Assembly: GCA_027005175.1 (NCBI GenBank)
Contig: JALTMC010000277.1
Location: 1-5,301 of the forward strand
Source: Myxococcales bacterium
Lineage (GTDB): Bacteria > Myxococcota_C > UBA6777
Length of the DNA: 5,301 bases
Direction of reading: 5' to 3'
Positions 1 to 5,301 of this stretch are shown in pieces (within the stretch, counting starts at the first letter, position 1; every line of letters begins with the position of its first letter). The position numbers and the translations under genes were made by a program. Below the pieces are notes generated by a model that worked only from the letters and a program-made list of their open reading frames with translations, ran no database searches and was not told the DNA's origin.

Positions 1-242
1 CTTTGAGGTTGACGAAATTTGATGACTTTAAGAGCTTCTATCCCTCCTTCCATATACTCACGAAAATATGCTCTCATTGTATTGGCTGTCACACCTGCCA
101 ATTTTACAATATCTTTATGTGGAAGCTTCTGACTCTTCAGCCATAATGTTTCCATTTTTTGCTGAACTCTGGGATGAGGATGATGAAATCGCTCATGATG
201 GAGGGCTTGCTTTTCTTCTTCTGTAAACTCGATACGAATCAT
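1..242 (-). CDS. IS630-type transposase, N-terminal part (runs off left edge)
   Basis: Reading the minus strand from the ATG at 242 gives 80 open codons to the window edge, beginning MIRIEFTEEEKQALHHERFH. The sequence is rich in charge and His early on (HHPHPRVQQKMETLWLKSQ) and is followed by a helix-turn-helix at about residues 41-62 (PHKDIVKLAGVTANTMRAYF), then EGGIEALK. This arrangement is typical of the DNA-binding N-terminus of IS630/Tc1-mariner group transposases, recognised here from memory of the family. The DDE catalytic domain would lie to the left, outside the window, so whether the element is intact cannot be judged. The start is supported by GGAG at 254-251, 8 nt upstream; a second GGAG at 249-246 is only 3 nt away. 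It follows the glycosyltransferase gene on the same strand by 34 bp. The family match is good; it could also be a stand-alone HTH ORF of a split transposase. Confidence 0.8.
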   Translation of the reverse strand, partial: MIRIEFTEEEKQALHHERFHHPHPRVQQKMETLWLKSQKLPHKDIVKLAGVTANTMRAYFREYMEGGIEALKVIKFRQPQ

Positions 243-276
243 TGGCTCCACTCCATTCTATACTTGACCAATGACT

Positions 277-1467
277 CTAGATATCACAACTACATTTTAA
301 ACGCAAGTTGTGATAACTCGCGGTATAGATCTTTATCAGAGAAGAAATGTTACTGGTTTCGGTGTATTTTTCTTCATATTCCTTGCGTGCATTGTTCCCC
401 ATTTGCAAGCACAAGTGTGGATGCTCAAGCAGCCACTGTAGCTTTTTTATCATATCTGTGCCATTTCCAGGTTCAAAGAGCAGTCCTGTTTCTCCTTCTC
501 GAATGAACGTGGGAAACGGACCTTGTTTGGGAGCTATCACAGCTCGTCCAAATGCAAAGGCTTCCACCAAAGTCATGGGAAAGCCTTCATAGCAAATGGA
601 TGGGATCACCACAGCAGCAGCACTTTGGAATTGTTGTTCCATTTCCTCTGACGTGAGAAAACCGACCCACCGAATCGATGGGTTCTTTTTTGCGCGAGCT
701 TGCACAGTGTTGCGAAGCGGTCCATCTCCGGCTATCACCAAAGGATGCCCCATTTTTGGGGGCCAAGATTCCACAAGAAGCGCAATGCCCTTCTCTTGCG
801 ACAATCTCCCTGCGTACAAGACACCTTGCCCTCTGGTCGATGTTGTAGGCTTCCATGGCATGAAATTGGGTTTGATGACCAATCGATGTGGGGGAAGTCC
901 CCCTTCTGTAAACTTTCGTTGGTGAAATTCTGTGAGAACAATATAGCGATGACACCGATGAGACCAAGTGCCTTTCTTGCGATGTTGTTGCAACATTCTA
1001 AGCAGGATCGCGGTCTGTCCATAGGATTGTCGATAACAAGCATGAAAGAGGGCTGGCCACATATTTCTTCCAAGACACTGTTCACAGATCTGACCTTTCC
1101 GAAAGAATAAGGCATTGGCGCAAAGCAAACGAAAATTGTGTAGAGTCATTACGGTGGGTATTTTTTCGTCATGGGCAGCATCAAAGATGGAAGGAGACAG
1201 AGCAAACCAAAAGTTGTGGACATGCATGACGTCCGGTTTGTGATCTCTCAGTATTTGACGAAGTTCATGATAGACGGCCTTGTTCCAGGAAGAGCGAAGC
1301 AGTGTCAAACTTGTTGGAAGGATCCCTTGTTGGCGCAGCTCTCGGTTAGAATGTTGGTAAGACACAACAGTGTGTCCAGACCGTTGAAGCATACTTGCCT
1401 CAAGTTCCACCACTCGGTCCTCTCCTCCGGGATGGATATATGGGTTATGTACTTGCAAGATCTTCAT
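277..1467 (-). CDS. Family 4 (GT-B fold) glycosyltransferase
   Basis: The 396-residue product is a cytoplasmic or membrane-associated retaining sugar transferase that would use a nucleotide-sugar donor to extend a surface glycan. The N-terminus MKILQVHNPY with the GGED loop (residues 14-17) is the usual acceptor-side start of this group. HNFW (84-87) and LHNFRLLCANALFF (109-122) followed by CEQC (128-131) and a Cys at 144 match a cysteine-containing subgroup of GT4 enzymes. The donor domain shows LYAGRLSQEKG (217-227), AGDGPL (246-251) and YEGFPMTLVEAFAFG with the E-x7-E pair at E294 and E302. Length is normal for the family. AAGAGG lies 9 nt upstream of the chosen ATG, in a tandem repeat. 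The C-terminal residues after about 382 (SYHNLRLKCSCDI) look unlike the family's usual end and coincide with the palindrome at 282-315, so they may be supplied by an insertion sequence. Sugar specificity cannot be told. Confidence 0.93.
   Translation of the reverse strand: MKILQVHNPYIHPGGEDRVVELEASMLQRSGHTVVSYQHSNRELRQQGILPTSLTLLRSSWNKAVYHELRQILRDHKPDVMHVHNFWFALSPSIFDAAHDEKIPTVMTLHNFRLLCANALFFRKGQICEQCLGRNMWPALFHACYRQSYGQTAILLRMLQQHRKKGTWSHRCHRYIVLTEFHQRKFTEGGLPPHRLVIKPNFMPWKPTTSTRGQGVLYAGRLSQEKGIALLVESWPPKMGHPLVIAGDGPLRNTVQARAKKNPSIRWVGFLTSEEMEQQFQSAAAVVIPSICYEGFPMTLVEAFAFGRAVIAPKQGPFPTFIREGETGLLFEPGNGTDMIKKLQWLLEHPHLCLQMGNNARKEYEEKYTETSNISSLIKIYTASYHNLRLKCSCDI
282..315. repeat. Inverted repeat, 10-bp arms, at the transposase/glycosyltransferase junction
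   Basis: The arms tatcacaact (282-291) and agttgtgata (306-315) are perfectly complementary around a 14-base AT-rich loop. The structure overlaps the last codons of the glycosyltransferase and lies 40 bp upstream of the transposase start. It may be a terminal or subterminal structure of the insertion sequence, or a hairpin limiting read-through from the glycosyltransferase into the transposase. No T-run follows on the minus strand, so it does not look like a standard intrinsic terminator. Confidence 0.75.
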
Positions 1468-1538
1468 CAGAAAAAACCTCTTATGTTGTGGGCGTGGAAG
1501 TCCCCTCCCGATCGCGGCCCCGACAGAGTCTTCTTCAT
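1467..1538 (-). CDS. Possible 23-codon leader minigene upstream of the glycosyltransferase
   Basis: The duplicated start region gives a second AAGAGG (1554-1549) placed 10 nt before an ATG at 1538. The reading frame encodes 23 residues starting MKKTLSGPRSGGDF and ending RGFF. Its TGA (1469-1467) shares its A with the ATG of the glycosyltransferase (TGATG), an arrangement usually associated with translational coupling. The first two residues copy the MK start of the glycosyltransferase. No known peptide family is recognised. It may be only a by-product of the tandem duplication; the spacing and overlap are the only evidence that it is translated. Confidence 0.3.
   Translation of the reverse strand: MKKTLSGPRSGGDFHAHNIRGFF
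1477..1482 (-). promoter_or_regulatory. Ribosome-binding site of the glycosyltransferase
   Basis: AAGAGG on the minus strand is separated by 9 nt from the ATG at 1467. It fixes the start of the glycosyltransferase and lies inside the left unit of the tandem duplication and inside the possible leader minigene. Confidence 0.65.
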
Positions 1539-1548
1539 CAGAAAAAAA

Positions 1549-1554
1549 CCTCTT
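1549..1554 (-). promoter_or_regulatory. Duplicated ribosome-binding site in front of the leader minigene
   Basis: AAGAGG in the right unit of the tandem duplication lies 10 nt from the ATG at 1538, one base further than in the left copy because the T-run here has seven instead of six bases. Confidence 0.4.
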
Positions 1555-1653
1555 ATGTTGTGGGCGTGAAAGTCCCCTCCCGATCGCGGACCCGGCAGAA
1601 TCGACAGGACGAAGTCTGGATAAGGTGGAGGTCGTTGATATTCACTCGATCTT

Positions 1654-1688
1654 TCCGCACAAACAACGCGAATGGTTCTTCGTGCGGA
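1654..1688. repeat. Small inverted repeat in the divergent intergenic region
   Basis: Arms tccgcac (1654-1660) and gtgcgga (1682-1688) are complementary around a 21-base spacer. The position between divergent genes would suit an operator or an RNA hairpin in one of the leaders. With only seven paired bases it could also be chance. Confidence 0.3.
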
Positions 1689-1723
1689 GAAGACGAGGGG
1701 AGATATCGATACTTCAGGCATGA

Positions 1724-1775
1724 TCCCTATGGTCCCTATGAATATTTTGCAATAGGAAAGAATACATTGTACTAC
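1724..1775 (+). promoter_or_regulatory. Weak candidate promoter with adjacent direct repeats, for the membrane-protein gene
   Basis: Two copies of tccctatg stand one base apart (1724-1731 and 1733-1740). Six bases further on is TTGCAA (1747-1752) and, after 17 bp, TACTAC (1770-1775). The hexamer spacing is ideal for a housekeeping-type promoter, but the match to consensus is poor (four and three of six). The direct repeats just upstream would suit an activator site. A transcript starting near 1782 would have a leader of about 78 nt. Confidence 0.22.
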
Positions 1776-1849
1776 TCTCTGAGAGGTCATGTATCGAGTT
1801 GCGACTCTTTTCTCAATCATTTCACTCTTCGTTATTCTGATAAGGGCTT

Positions 1850-1853
1850 GGAG
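1850..1853 (+). promoter_or_regulatory. Ribosome-binding site that sets the start of the membrane-protein gene
   Basis: GGAG is followed by 6 nt and the ATG at 1860. The frame is open further upstream to an ATG at 1395, but that extension overlaps the opposite-strand glycosyltransferase and the tandem repeat and has no membrane or domain character. This site supports the shorter start, which places the first hydrophobic helix at residues 7-23. Confidence 0.62.
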
Positions 1854-1859
1854 CATAGA

Positions 1860-3662
1860 ATGTGGTCTTCTCTTCGATTGTGGGGCTTTCTCTCCATTTT
1901 TGGTCTTGTTTTATGGTTTTCCCTCATCGAAGGCCCTTTTACACGAGACGAGGATCATTATCTGACCTCTATCATGAGTCTTCGGCATGGTGATATTCAT
2001 GTTTCCATCCCCCAAAAGATCCCTTTAAGTATAGAGTTAGCCTCCTTTAACCCAGGGCTGGTGTATCATGAAAATCAACATTACAAAAGAGAGCGAGCAC
2101 TTTTGATTCCTCGGGTACCTCCTTTGTATGCGGTACTCGCTTACCCTTTTGCCGCCTTGGGGTGGGACTATCTCTTTCTGATCAATATACTTTCTTATTT
2201 ACTCGCAGCTTGGCTTGTATTCCTTTATACACGCCGTTATAGTGCGCAGCCTCACTCTCCTTGGCTGGCCTGCCTCATCTTCTTGTTTGGCAGTTATACC
2301 TTTGAGTATGCACCAGCTGTCTGGCCCCATATGTTGTCATTGAGTCTGTGTTTAGCCTCTATGTATGCCTCTTCTCGTGTTCGCGACAACGAAACCTTAT
2401 GGTGGGCTTGTTTCGCTGGCTTGTTTGTGGGGATGGCCACAGGAATTCGCTACCAAAACATTGTGTGGTGTGCGGCGATTGGCCTGGGCATTTTCTTGAG
2501 TTCTCCACGTCGCTTCAAGGCTTCACTTGCTTATATCGCTGGCCTTTTTGGACCCCTCTTTTTCAATGCATGGGTAAATTTTCTACGTTTTCAATCCTGG
2601 AACCCGATCACAAAGGGCAAAGGTTATTTGTCTTCCCCCAAAGGCTCTCACATGGAGTTTTTCCATACAGCTTGGGCCAAAATTTTTGACTATTCAGCAC
2701 ACCCAACGGCCCTCTTCGAGAAGTTGACTTACATCTCTTTTCAACCCAAAAGTGGTGCTTATGTCATGCTGCTGGCTGTGAGAAAGGCTTTTGTTCAATC
2801 CATCCCATGGGTTTTGATTGCTTTGTTTTTGCTATTGTGGGTGTGGGGACACCAGAGGTCACGACTTTCATCCTCGCAACAACGGGAGCTGCGTGCACAA
2901 AGCCTACCTGTCTTTTTCTTGCTCGGTGCATTCTCTGTGATGGGATTGGGTCGTCATGCAGGGTTTTGTCACAACCAACGTTATTTTTTGGAACTCATTC
3001 CTCTTGTCGCGATCGCTCTCGTGTGGGCGATGGAGAGCATCTCTTTCCGTTGGAAAGCTCTATGGGGTGGAGTTTTGGGGGGCATTGTCTTTGCCCTCTC
3101 ACTTTTTTTACTGGGAAGATTTCATCCATTGCGATTGTGGCTTGTGCTTAAAGTTCCTCTTGTCATGGGTGCTTTCACACTGGGAGTATGGTGGCTGGCC
3201 CGAACACGACCTCCTTGGGCAGGATGGGCCTGGGGGCTTGTGGGTCTTTGCCTCGGCTGGTCTTGCGCTATCCACTTTTCAGAGGATGTACACAGTATGC
3301 GCTACCTGCGCTCTATCAATCAGCAGCACTCTCTAATACTTCAACGTATACTTCCTCCAAAAACACCGAGCGTATTCTTTGCTTATGGAGGGGCAAATAC
3401 ATCAGCCATACCTCTTCGTTTGTCTCATAAAATTATGCTTGTCGATCCTTGGTTGGATCAGGGAGCTGATGCGATCAAGATTGCCAAAGCCTCTTTGCAG
3501 GAAAAACATCGTGTTTTTATGTTGGTTTCTGGAATGCTGCCAAAGATCGTGAAGATGATGCTGAGAGCCTTTTCCTATAAAGTTGTCCACCGACATCGTT
3601 GGTTTACAGTGGTCGAATTAAAAGAAAGAGTCACTCATCGAAAGAAATCTCATGGTCCGTAA
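1860..3662 (+). CDS. Multi-pass membrane protein, putative GT-C-type glycosyltransferase
   Basis: The 600-residue protein has about 11-13 hydrophobic segments (for example near 7-23, 103-124, 133-170, 180-212, 221-240, 313-330, 348-364, 375-390, 400-446 and 455-472), ending in a polar C-terminal region of about 125 residues. After the first membrane helix comes RDEDHY (29-34), an acidic pair in the first external loop as in GT-C enzymes that use polyprenyl-phosphate sugars; D30, E31 or D32 would be the catalytic or metal-binding acids. QRYFLELIPLVAIAL (373-387) resembles the RY-L-P helix common in the PMT/ArnT-like group. It would act in the inner membrane with its active site on the periplasmic side. 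The start at 1860 is chosen for GGAG 6 nt upstream and position of the first helix. It overlaps the next gene by 11 bp, so the two are probably co-transcribed and linked in function. I recognise no specific family member, and a non-enzymatic membrane protein of the locus remains possible. Confidence 0.82.
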   Translation: MWSSLRLWGFLSIFGLVLWFSLIEGPFTRDEDHYLTSIMSLRHGDIHVSIPQKIPLSIELASFNPGLVYHENQHYKRERALLIPRVPPLYAVLAYPFAALGWDYLFLINILSYLLAAWLVFLYTRRYSAQPHSPWLACLIFLFGSYTFEYAPAVWPHMLSLSLCLASMYASSRVRDNETLWWACFAGLFVGMATGIRYQNIVWCAAIGLGIFLSSPRRFKASLAYIAGLFGPLFFNAWVNFLRFQSWNPITKGKGYLSSPKGSHMEFFHTAWAKIFDYSAHPTALFEKLTYISFQPKSGAYVMLLAVRKAFVQSIPWVLIALFLLLWVWGHQRSRLSSSQQRELRAQSLPVFFLLGAFSVMGLGRHAGFCHNQRYFLELIPLVAIALVWAMESISFRWKALWGGVLGGIVFALSLFLLGRFHPLRLWLVLKVPLVMGAFTLGVWWLARTRPPWAGWAWGLVGLCLGWSCAIHFSEDVHSMRYLRSINQQHSLILQRILPPKTPSVFFAYGGANTSAIPLRLSHKIMLVDPWLDQGADAIKIAKASLQEKHRVFMLVSGMLPKIVKMMLRAFSYKVVHRHRWFTVVELKERVTHRKKSHGP

Positions 3663-5040
3663 AAACCTTCGTACTCTTCGAAATCTCCATATGATCACAG
3701 ATGCTTTCCTACTCAGCTGCGGTTGGTTGGGTGCTTATGTGATCCGTTTTCTTTTGAGTGAACCAATCGGCTTTCCGCTGAATCCATTCCCAAGTTATAT
3801 TCAGATCTTGCCTTTGATTGTTTTCACTTGGTTGGCGTCTTGTTGGTTTTTTGGAATCTACAAGAACCAACGTCATCAAGCTGGCATAGAGAGGACGCAA
3901 AACCTTCTCAAGAGTACATTTTTGGGTTGGCTTCTCACAAGTAGTATCGCCTTTTATTTCAAAGAATATCATTTGGGCCGTACAGTCGTTTTGCTCAGCG
4001 GAATCATGAACCTCTTTCTGCTTTCTTGGAGCTGGTATTTTTTTCATCGTTGGACTGTTCGTCTCAATCAAGATGGAGCGGAAAGGGTTCGAGCCTTAAT
4101 CCTTGGTGCAAACACCAACGGAATTCGGCTACTTCAAAAGCTCATGGAGCATCCCGATATCAACTATAAGGTGGTAGGCTTTTTGGATCCGGATGCTTCT
4201 TTGGCTGGCACGACATGCAGCCAAAGGGAGGTCTTGGGAACTCTGGAATTGCTGCGAGACACCATCACAAGATATGAAGTGGATGAAGTTTTTGTTGGCT
4301 TACCAACTCTGAATCATCGACAGATCTTTCCGATGGTGCTCGAATGCGAAGATCTCGAAGTTGGGTTCTGGATCTTAACCAATGACTTTGAAGCACTTAA
4401 CCGCGAACGCTCCGACTTACCTCACATCGAGGAGATTCCTCTCAACTATCTTGGCCTCCAGCAAGTAAGTGTGGCGTATCCATGGGTGAAACGAGCTTTT
4501 GACTTCGCAGCTTCTCTATCCTTACTTCTCTTCCTAGCACCATTCTGTTTGTGGTGGTGTTTGCGAATCAAACTCGATAGCCCAGGACCCATTTTTTTCT
4601 CCCAGACACGTGTGGGTCATTATGGCCAACCATTTACGATGTATAAGTTTCGGACCATGCATTGCGATGTGGCCCCTTATGAAGTCTCACCTCAGGACGG
4701 AACCGATCAGCGTATCACCACGTATGGAAAATGGCTTCGGCGAACAAGTATTGATGAAATTCCACAGCTGCTGAACGTCCTCAAAGGAGAGATGAGCTTG
4801 GTGGGTCCTCGCCCCGAGATGCCTTTTATTGTCGAAACCTACGAAGCGTGGCAGCATTGCAGACTGCGTGTCAAGCCCGGATTAACAGGGTTGTGGCAGA
4901 TCTTGGGCCGAAAAGACTTACCCATGCACGAAAACCTCCAGTATGACTTTTACTACATTCGGAACCGCTCTTTGTTATTGGATCTCTCCATCTTATTTAG
5001 AACAATCGGCGCAGTCTTTCGCGGAAAAGGAGCGTATTAA
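3652..5040 (+). CDS. Polyprenyl glycosylphosphotransferase (initiating sugar-phosphate transferase)
   Basis: This 462-residue enzyme would transfer a hexose-1-phosphate from a UDP-sugar to undecaprenyl phosphate, the first step of O-antigen, capsule or exopolysaccharide assembly at the inner membrane. Four N-terminal membrane helices (about 15-34, 50-70, 85-103, 110-132) precede a Rossmann-like domain (about 145-270, with LILGANTNG at 149-157), as in the WbaP/WcaJ-type long form. KRAFDF (280-285) leads into a hydrophobic membrane helix (about 283-304) and the catalytic domain: [17 protein letters not shown] (320-336), [10 protein letters not shown] with the catalytic Asp-Glu pair D368-E369, SLVGPRPE (382-389), KPGLTGLWQ (408-416) and the [10 protein letters not shown] tail (431-440). 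All key residues are present and the length is normal. The ATG overlaps the upstream gene by 11 bp (its TAA is at 3660-3662), with only a weak purine-rich site ahead, suggesting translational coupling. Met14 is an alternative start. The sugar is not predictable. Confidence 0.95.
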   Translation: MVRKNLRTLRNLHMITDAFLLSCGWLGAYVIRFLLSEPIGFPLNPFPSYIQILPLIVFTWLASCWFFGIYKNQRHQAGIERTQNLLKSTFLGWLLTSSIAFYFKEYHLGRTVVLLSGIMNLFLLSWSWYFFHRWTVRLNQDGAERVRALILGANTNGIRLLQKLMEHPDINYKVVGFLDPDASLAGTTCSQREVLGTLELLRDTITRYEVDEVFVGLPTLNHRQIFPMVLECEDLEVGFWILTNDFEALNRERSDLPHIEEIPLNYLGLQQVSVAYPWVKRAFDFAASLSLLLFLAPFCLWWCLRIKLDSPGPIFFSQTRVGHYGQPFTMYKFRTMHCDVAPYEVSPQDGTDQRITTYGKWLRRTSIDEIPQLLNVLKGEMSLVGPRPEMPFIVETYEAWQHCRLRVKPGLTGLWQILGRKDLPMHENLQYDFYYIRNRSLLLDLSILFRTIGAVFRGKGAY

Positions 5041-5046
5041 GAAACC

Positions 5047-5154
5047 TGTTGATCGCTTTCACTCTCTTTCTTCAAGGAGAGTGTTGATAGGTGTGTAACT
5101 GCTGTATGCCCGTGATGTGTTGATCGCTCTCACTCTCTTTCTTCAAGGAGAGTG
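5047..5154 (+). repeat. 37-bp direct repeat, two copies 71 bp apart
   Basis: Copies at 5047-5083 and 5118-5154 begin tgttgatcgct and end in tcttcaaggagagtg; they differ at one base (ctttcac versus ctctcac). Each copy contains cactctc and gagagtg around a 10-base loop, so each can form at least a seven-pair hairpin. In the second copy pairing continues into the longer palindrome at 5118-5167, whereas in the first copy the sequence after 5083 diverges. They lie in the gap between two convergent genes and begin 7 bp after the stop of the glycosylphosphotransferase. Confidence 0.92.
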
Positions 5155-5167
5155 AGAGCGATCAACA
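5118..5167. repeat. Perfect 20-bp-arm palindrome between convergent genes
   Basis: The arms at 5118-5137 (tgttgatcgctctcactctc) and 5148-5167 are exact complements around the loop tttcttcaag. Such a strong hairpin between two convergent genes could act as a bidirectional transcription terminator or mRNA 3'-end stabiliser. No T-run follows on either strand, so it is not a textbook intrinsic terminator. It may instead be a dispersed palindromic element. The right arm overlaps the end of the minus-strand reading frame. Confidence 0.9.
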
Positions 5168-5301
5168 GAACGGTTCGAGGTCCCAGACTCTTGGAGCATC
5201 CAGTGGTATTCATCTTGTAGGCGGAGTACGTTTTGTTCCATGAGGCCATGGAGGATATGTAGGGATGCTGCGTAGTTTCCGAGCCTTTGGTATTTTGCAG
5301 A
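5143..5301 (-). CDS. C-terminal end of an unidentified protein (runs off right edge)
   Basis: On the minus strand one frame is open from the window edge to a TGA at 5145-5143, giving 52 residues. The part KYQRLGNYAASLHILHGLME and the following NVLRLQDEYHWMLQE look like genuine amphipathic, probably helical protein. The last residues (SVDRSHSP) are encoded by the right arm of the 20-bp palindrome, and the stop falls in its loop. No family is recognised. A second minus-strand frame is also open across the same stretch, but its product is Ser/Thr-rich and less protein-like. Convergent with the glycosylphosphotransferase, so it is not part of its operon. Confidence 0.45.
   Translation of the reverse strand, partial: SAKYQRLGNYAASLHILHGLMEQNVLRLQDEYHWMLQESGTSNRSVDRSHSP

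Larger units (their letters stand above)
1..315 (-). mobile_element. Probable end of an IS630-family insertion sequence (right boundary inferred)
   Basis: The transposase start lies at 242 and a palindrome at 282-315 lies just upstream of it, where the terminal region of an IS630-type element is expected. Both outer edges of the palindrome read TA, the dinucleotide target these elements duplicate. The other end is outside the window, so terminal inverted repeats and the TA duplication cannot be compared and the boundary at 315 is only a proposal. If it is right, the last residues of the neighbouring glycosyltransferase are encoded by the element. Confidence 0.42.
1461..1600. repeat. Imperfect tandem duplication, two ~69-bp units at ~71-bp period
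   Basis: Unit one (1461-1528) and unit two (1532-1600) differ at four substitutions and by one base in an A-run (six versus seven A on the plus strand). Each unit, read on the minus strand, contains GGGAGGGGACTTCCACGCCC, an AAGAGG ribosome-binding site, a T-run, and CTGATGAAGA. The left unit therefore contains the true start of the glycosyltransferase and the right unit is a second copy of the translation-start region. Only two copies are present and the units abut with no unrelated spacer, so this is a local duplication and not a CRISPR array. Confidence 0.95.
1468..1859. other. Divergent intergenic region between the glycosyltransferase and the membrane protein
   Basis: This 392-bp stretch separates two outward-reading genes and must carry promoters for both. 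It holds the tandem duplication next to the minus-strand gene, a weak inverted repeat at 1654-1688, two adjacent copies of tccctatg, and a weak promoter candidate for the plus-strand gene. Open frames cross it on both strands, but their products (for example the segment before the Met at 1860) lack the character of conserved protein, are largely repeat-derived, and lack good start sites. I found no convincing promoter for the glycosyltransferase. Confidence 0.6.

Noticed and set aside
159-1115. Plus-strand and off-frame open frames inside the glycosyltransferase
   Set aside because: They are shadows of a gene with clear GT4 motifs and have no family character of their own.
1461-1600. CRISPR-like repeat pair
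   Set aside because: Only two long units that abut directly, with no unrelated spacers and no cas genes nearby.
1467-1856. Minus-strand 129-residue frame across the divergent intergenic region
   Set aside because: Its product contains the repeat peptide twice and otherwise looks like chance translation; only the last 23 codons have a supported start.
1395-1859. N-terminal extension of the membrane protein to an ATG at 1395 (155 more residues)
   Set aside because: It overlaps the opposite-strand glycosyltransferase and the tandem repeat, has Arg/Ser-rich low-conservation character, and the ATG at 1860 has a well-placed GGAG.
3009-3016. GCGATCGC palindrome, like the cyanobacterial HIP1 motif
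   Set aside because: A single full copy inside a coding region is not evidence for a cyanobacterium; related cgatcg strings elsewhere belong to the tandem repeat.
5118-5167. Standard rho-independent terminator
   Set aside because: The stem is strong but neither strand has a T-run after it, so it is annotated as a palindrome with a possible terminator role only.
5150-5301. Alternative minus-strand frame at the right edge
   Set aside because: It is open, but its product is Ser/Thr-rich with no amphipathic pattern, unlike the neighbouring frame that ends at 5143.

Overview
The window reads as part of a bacterial cell-surface polysaccharide (O-antigen, capsule or exopolysaccharide) locus that has been rearranged by mobile and repeated DNA. 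Base composition looks balanced to slightly AT-rich by eye. The gene types (undecaprenyl-phosphate sugar-phosphate transferase, family 4 glycosyltransferase, GT-C-like membrane protein) suggest an envelope with lipid-linked glycan assembly, most likely Gram-negative. I cannot name the organism from this sequence.

Layout: (1) Bases 1-242, minus strand, carry the start of an IS630-type transposase that runs off the left edge. A 34-bp palindrome at 282-315 lies 40 bp upstream of its start codon and is a candidate end of the insertion sequence. (2) Bases 277-1467, minus strand, hold a complete family 4 glycosyltransferase whose last codons run into that palindrome. (3) Bases 1468-1859 form a divergent intergenic region. 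It holds an imperfect ~71-bp tandem duplication that copies the ribosome-binding site and start codon of the glycosyltransferase, creating a possible 23-codon minigene whose stop overlaps the glycosyltransferase start (TGATG). (4) Bases 1860-3662, plus strand, encode a 600-residue multi-pass membrane protein with GT-C-like features. It overlaps by 11 bp (5) the gene at 3652-5040 for a polyprenyl glycosylphosphotransferase. (6) Bases 5041-5301 contain a 37-bp direct repeat spaced 71 bp, whose second copy belongs to a perfect 20-bp-arm palindrome, and then the likely 3' end of a gene on the minus strand, convergent with the transferase gene.

Working model: the glycosylphosphotransferase loads the first sugar-phosphate onto undecaprenyl phosphate at the inner face of the membrane, the family 4 enzyme extends the glycan from a nucleotide sugar in the cytoplasm, and the GT-C-like protein may add a sugar from a polyprenyl-linked donor on the outer face. 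The individual family calls for the transferases rest on clear motifs. The combined pathway, and any substrate, are inference. I see no convincing wholly new system; the points most worth a second look are the repeat structures around gene boundaries.
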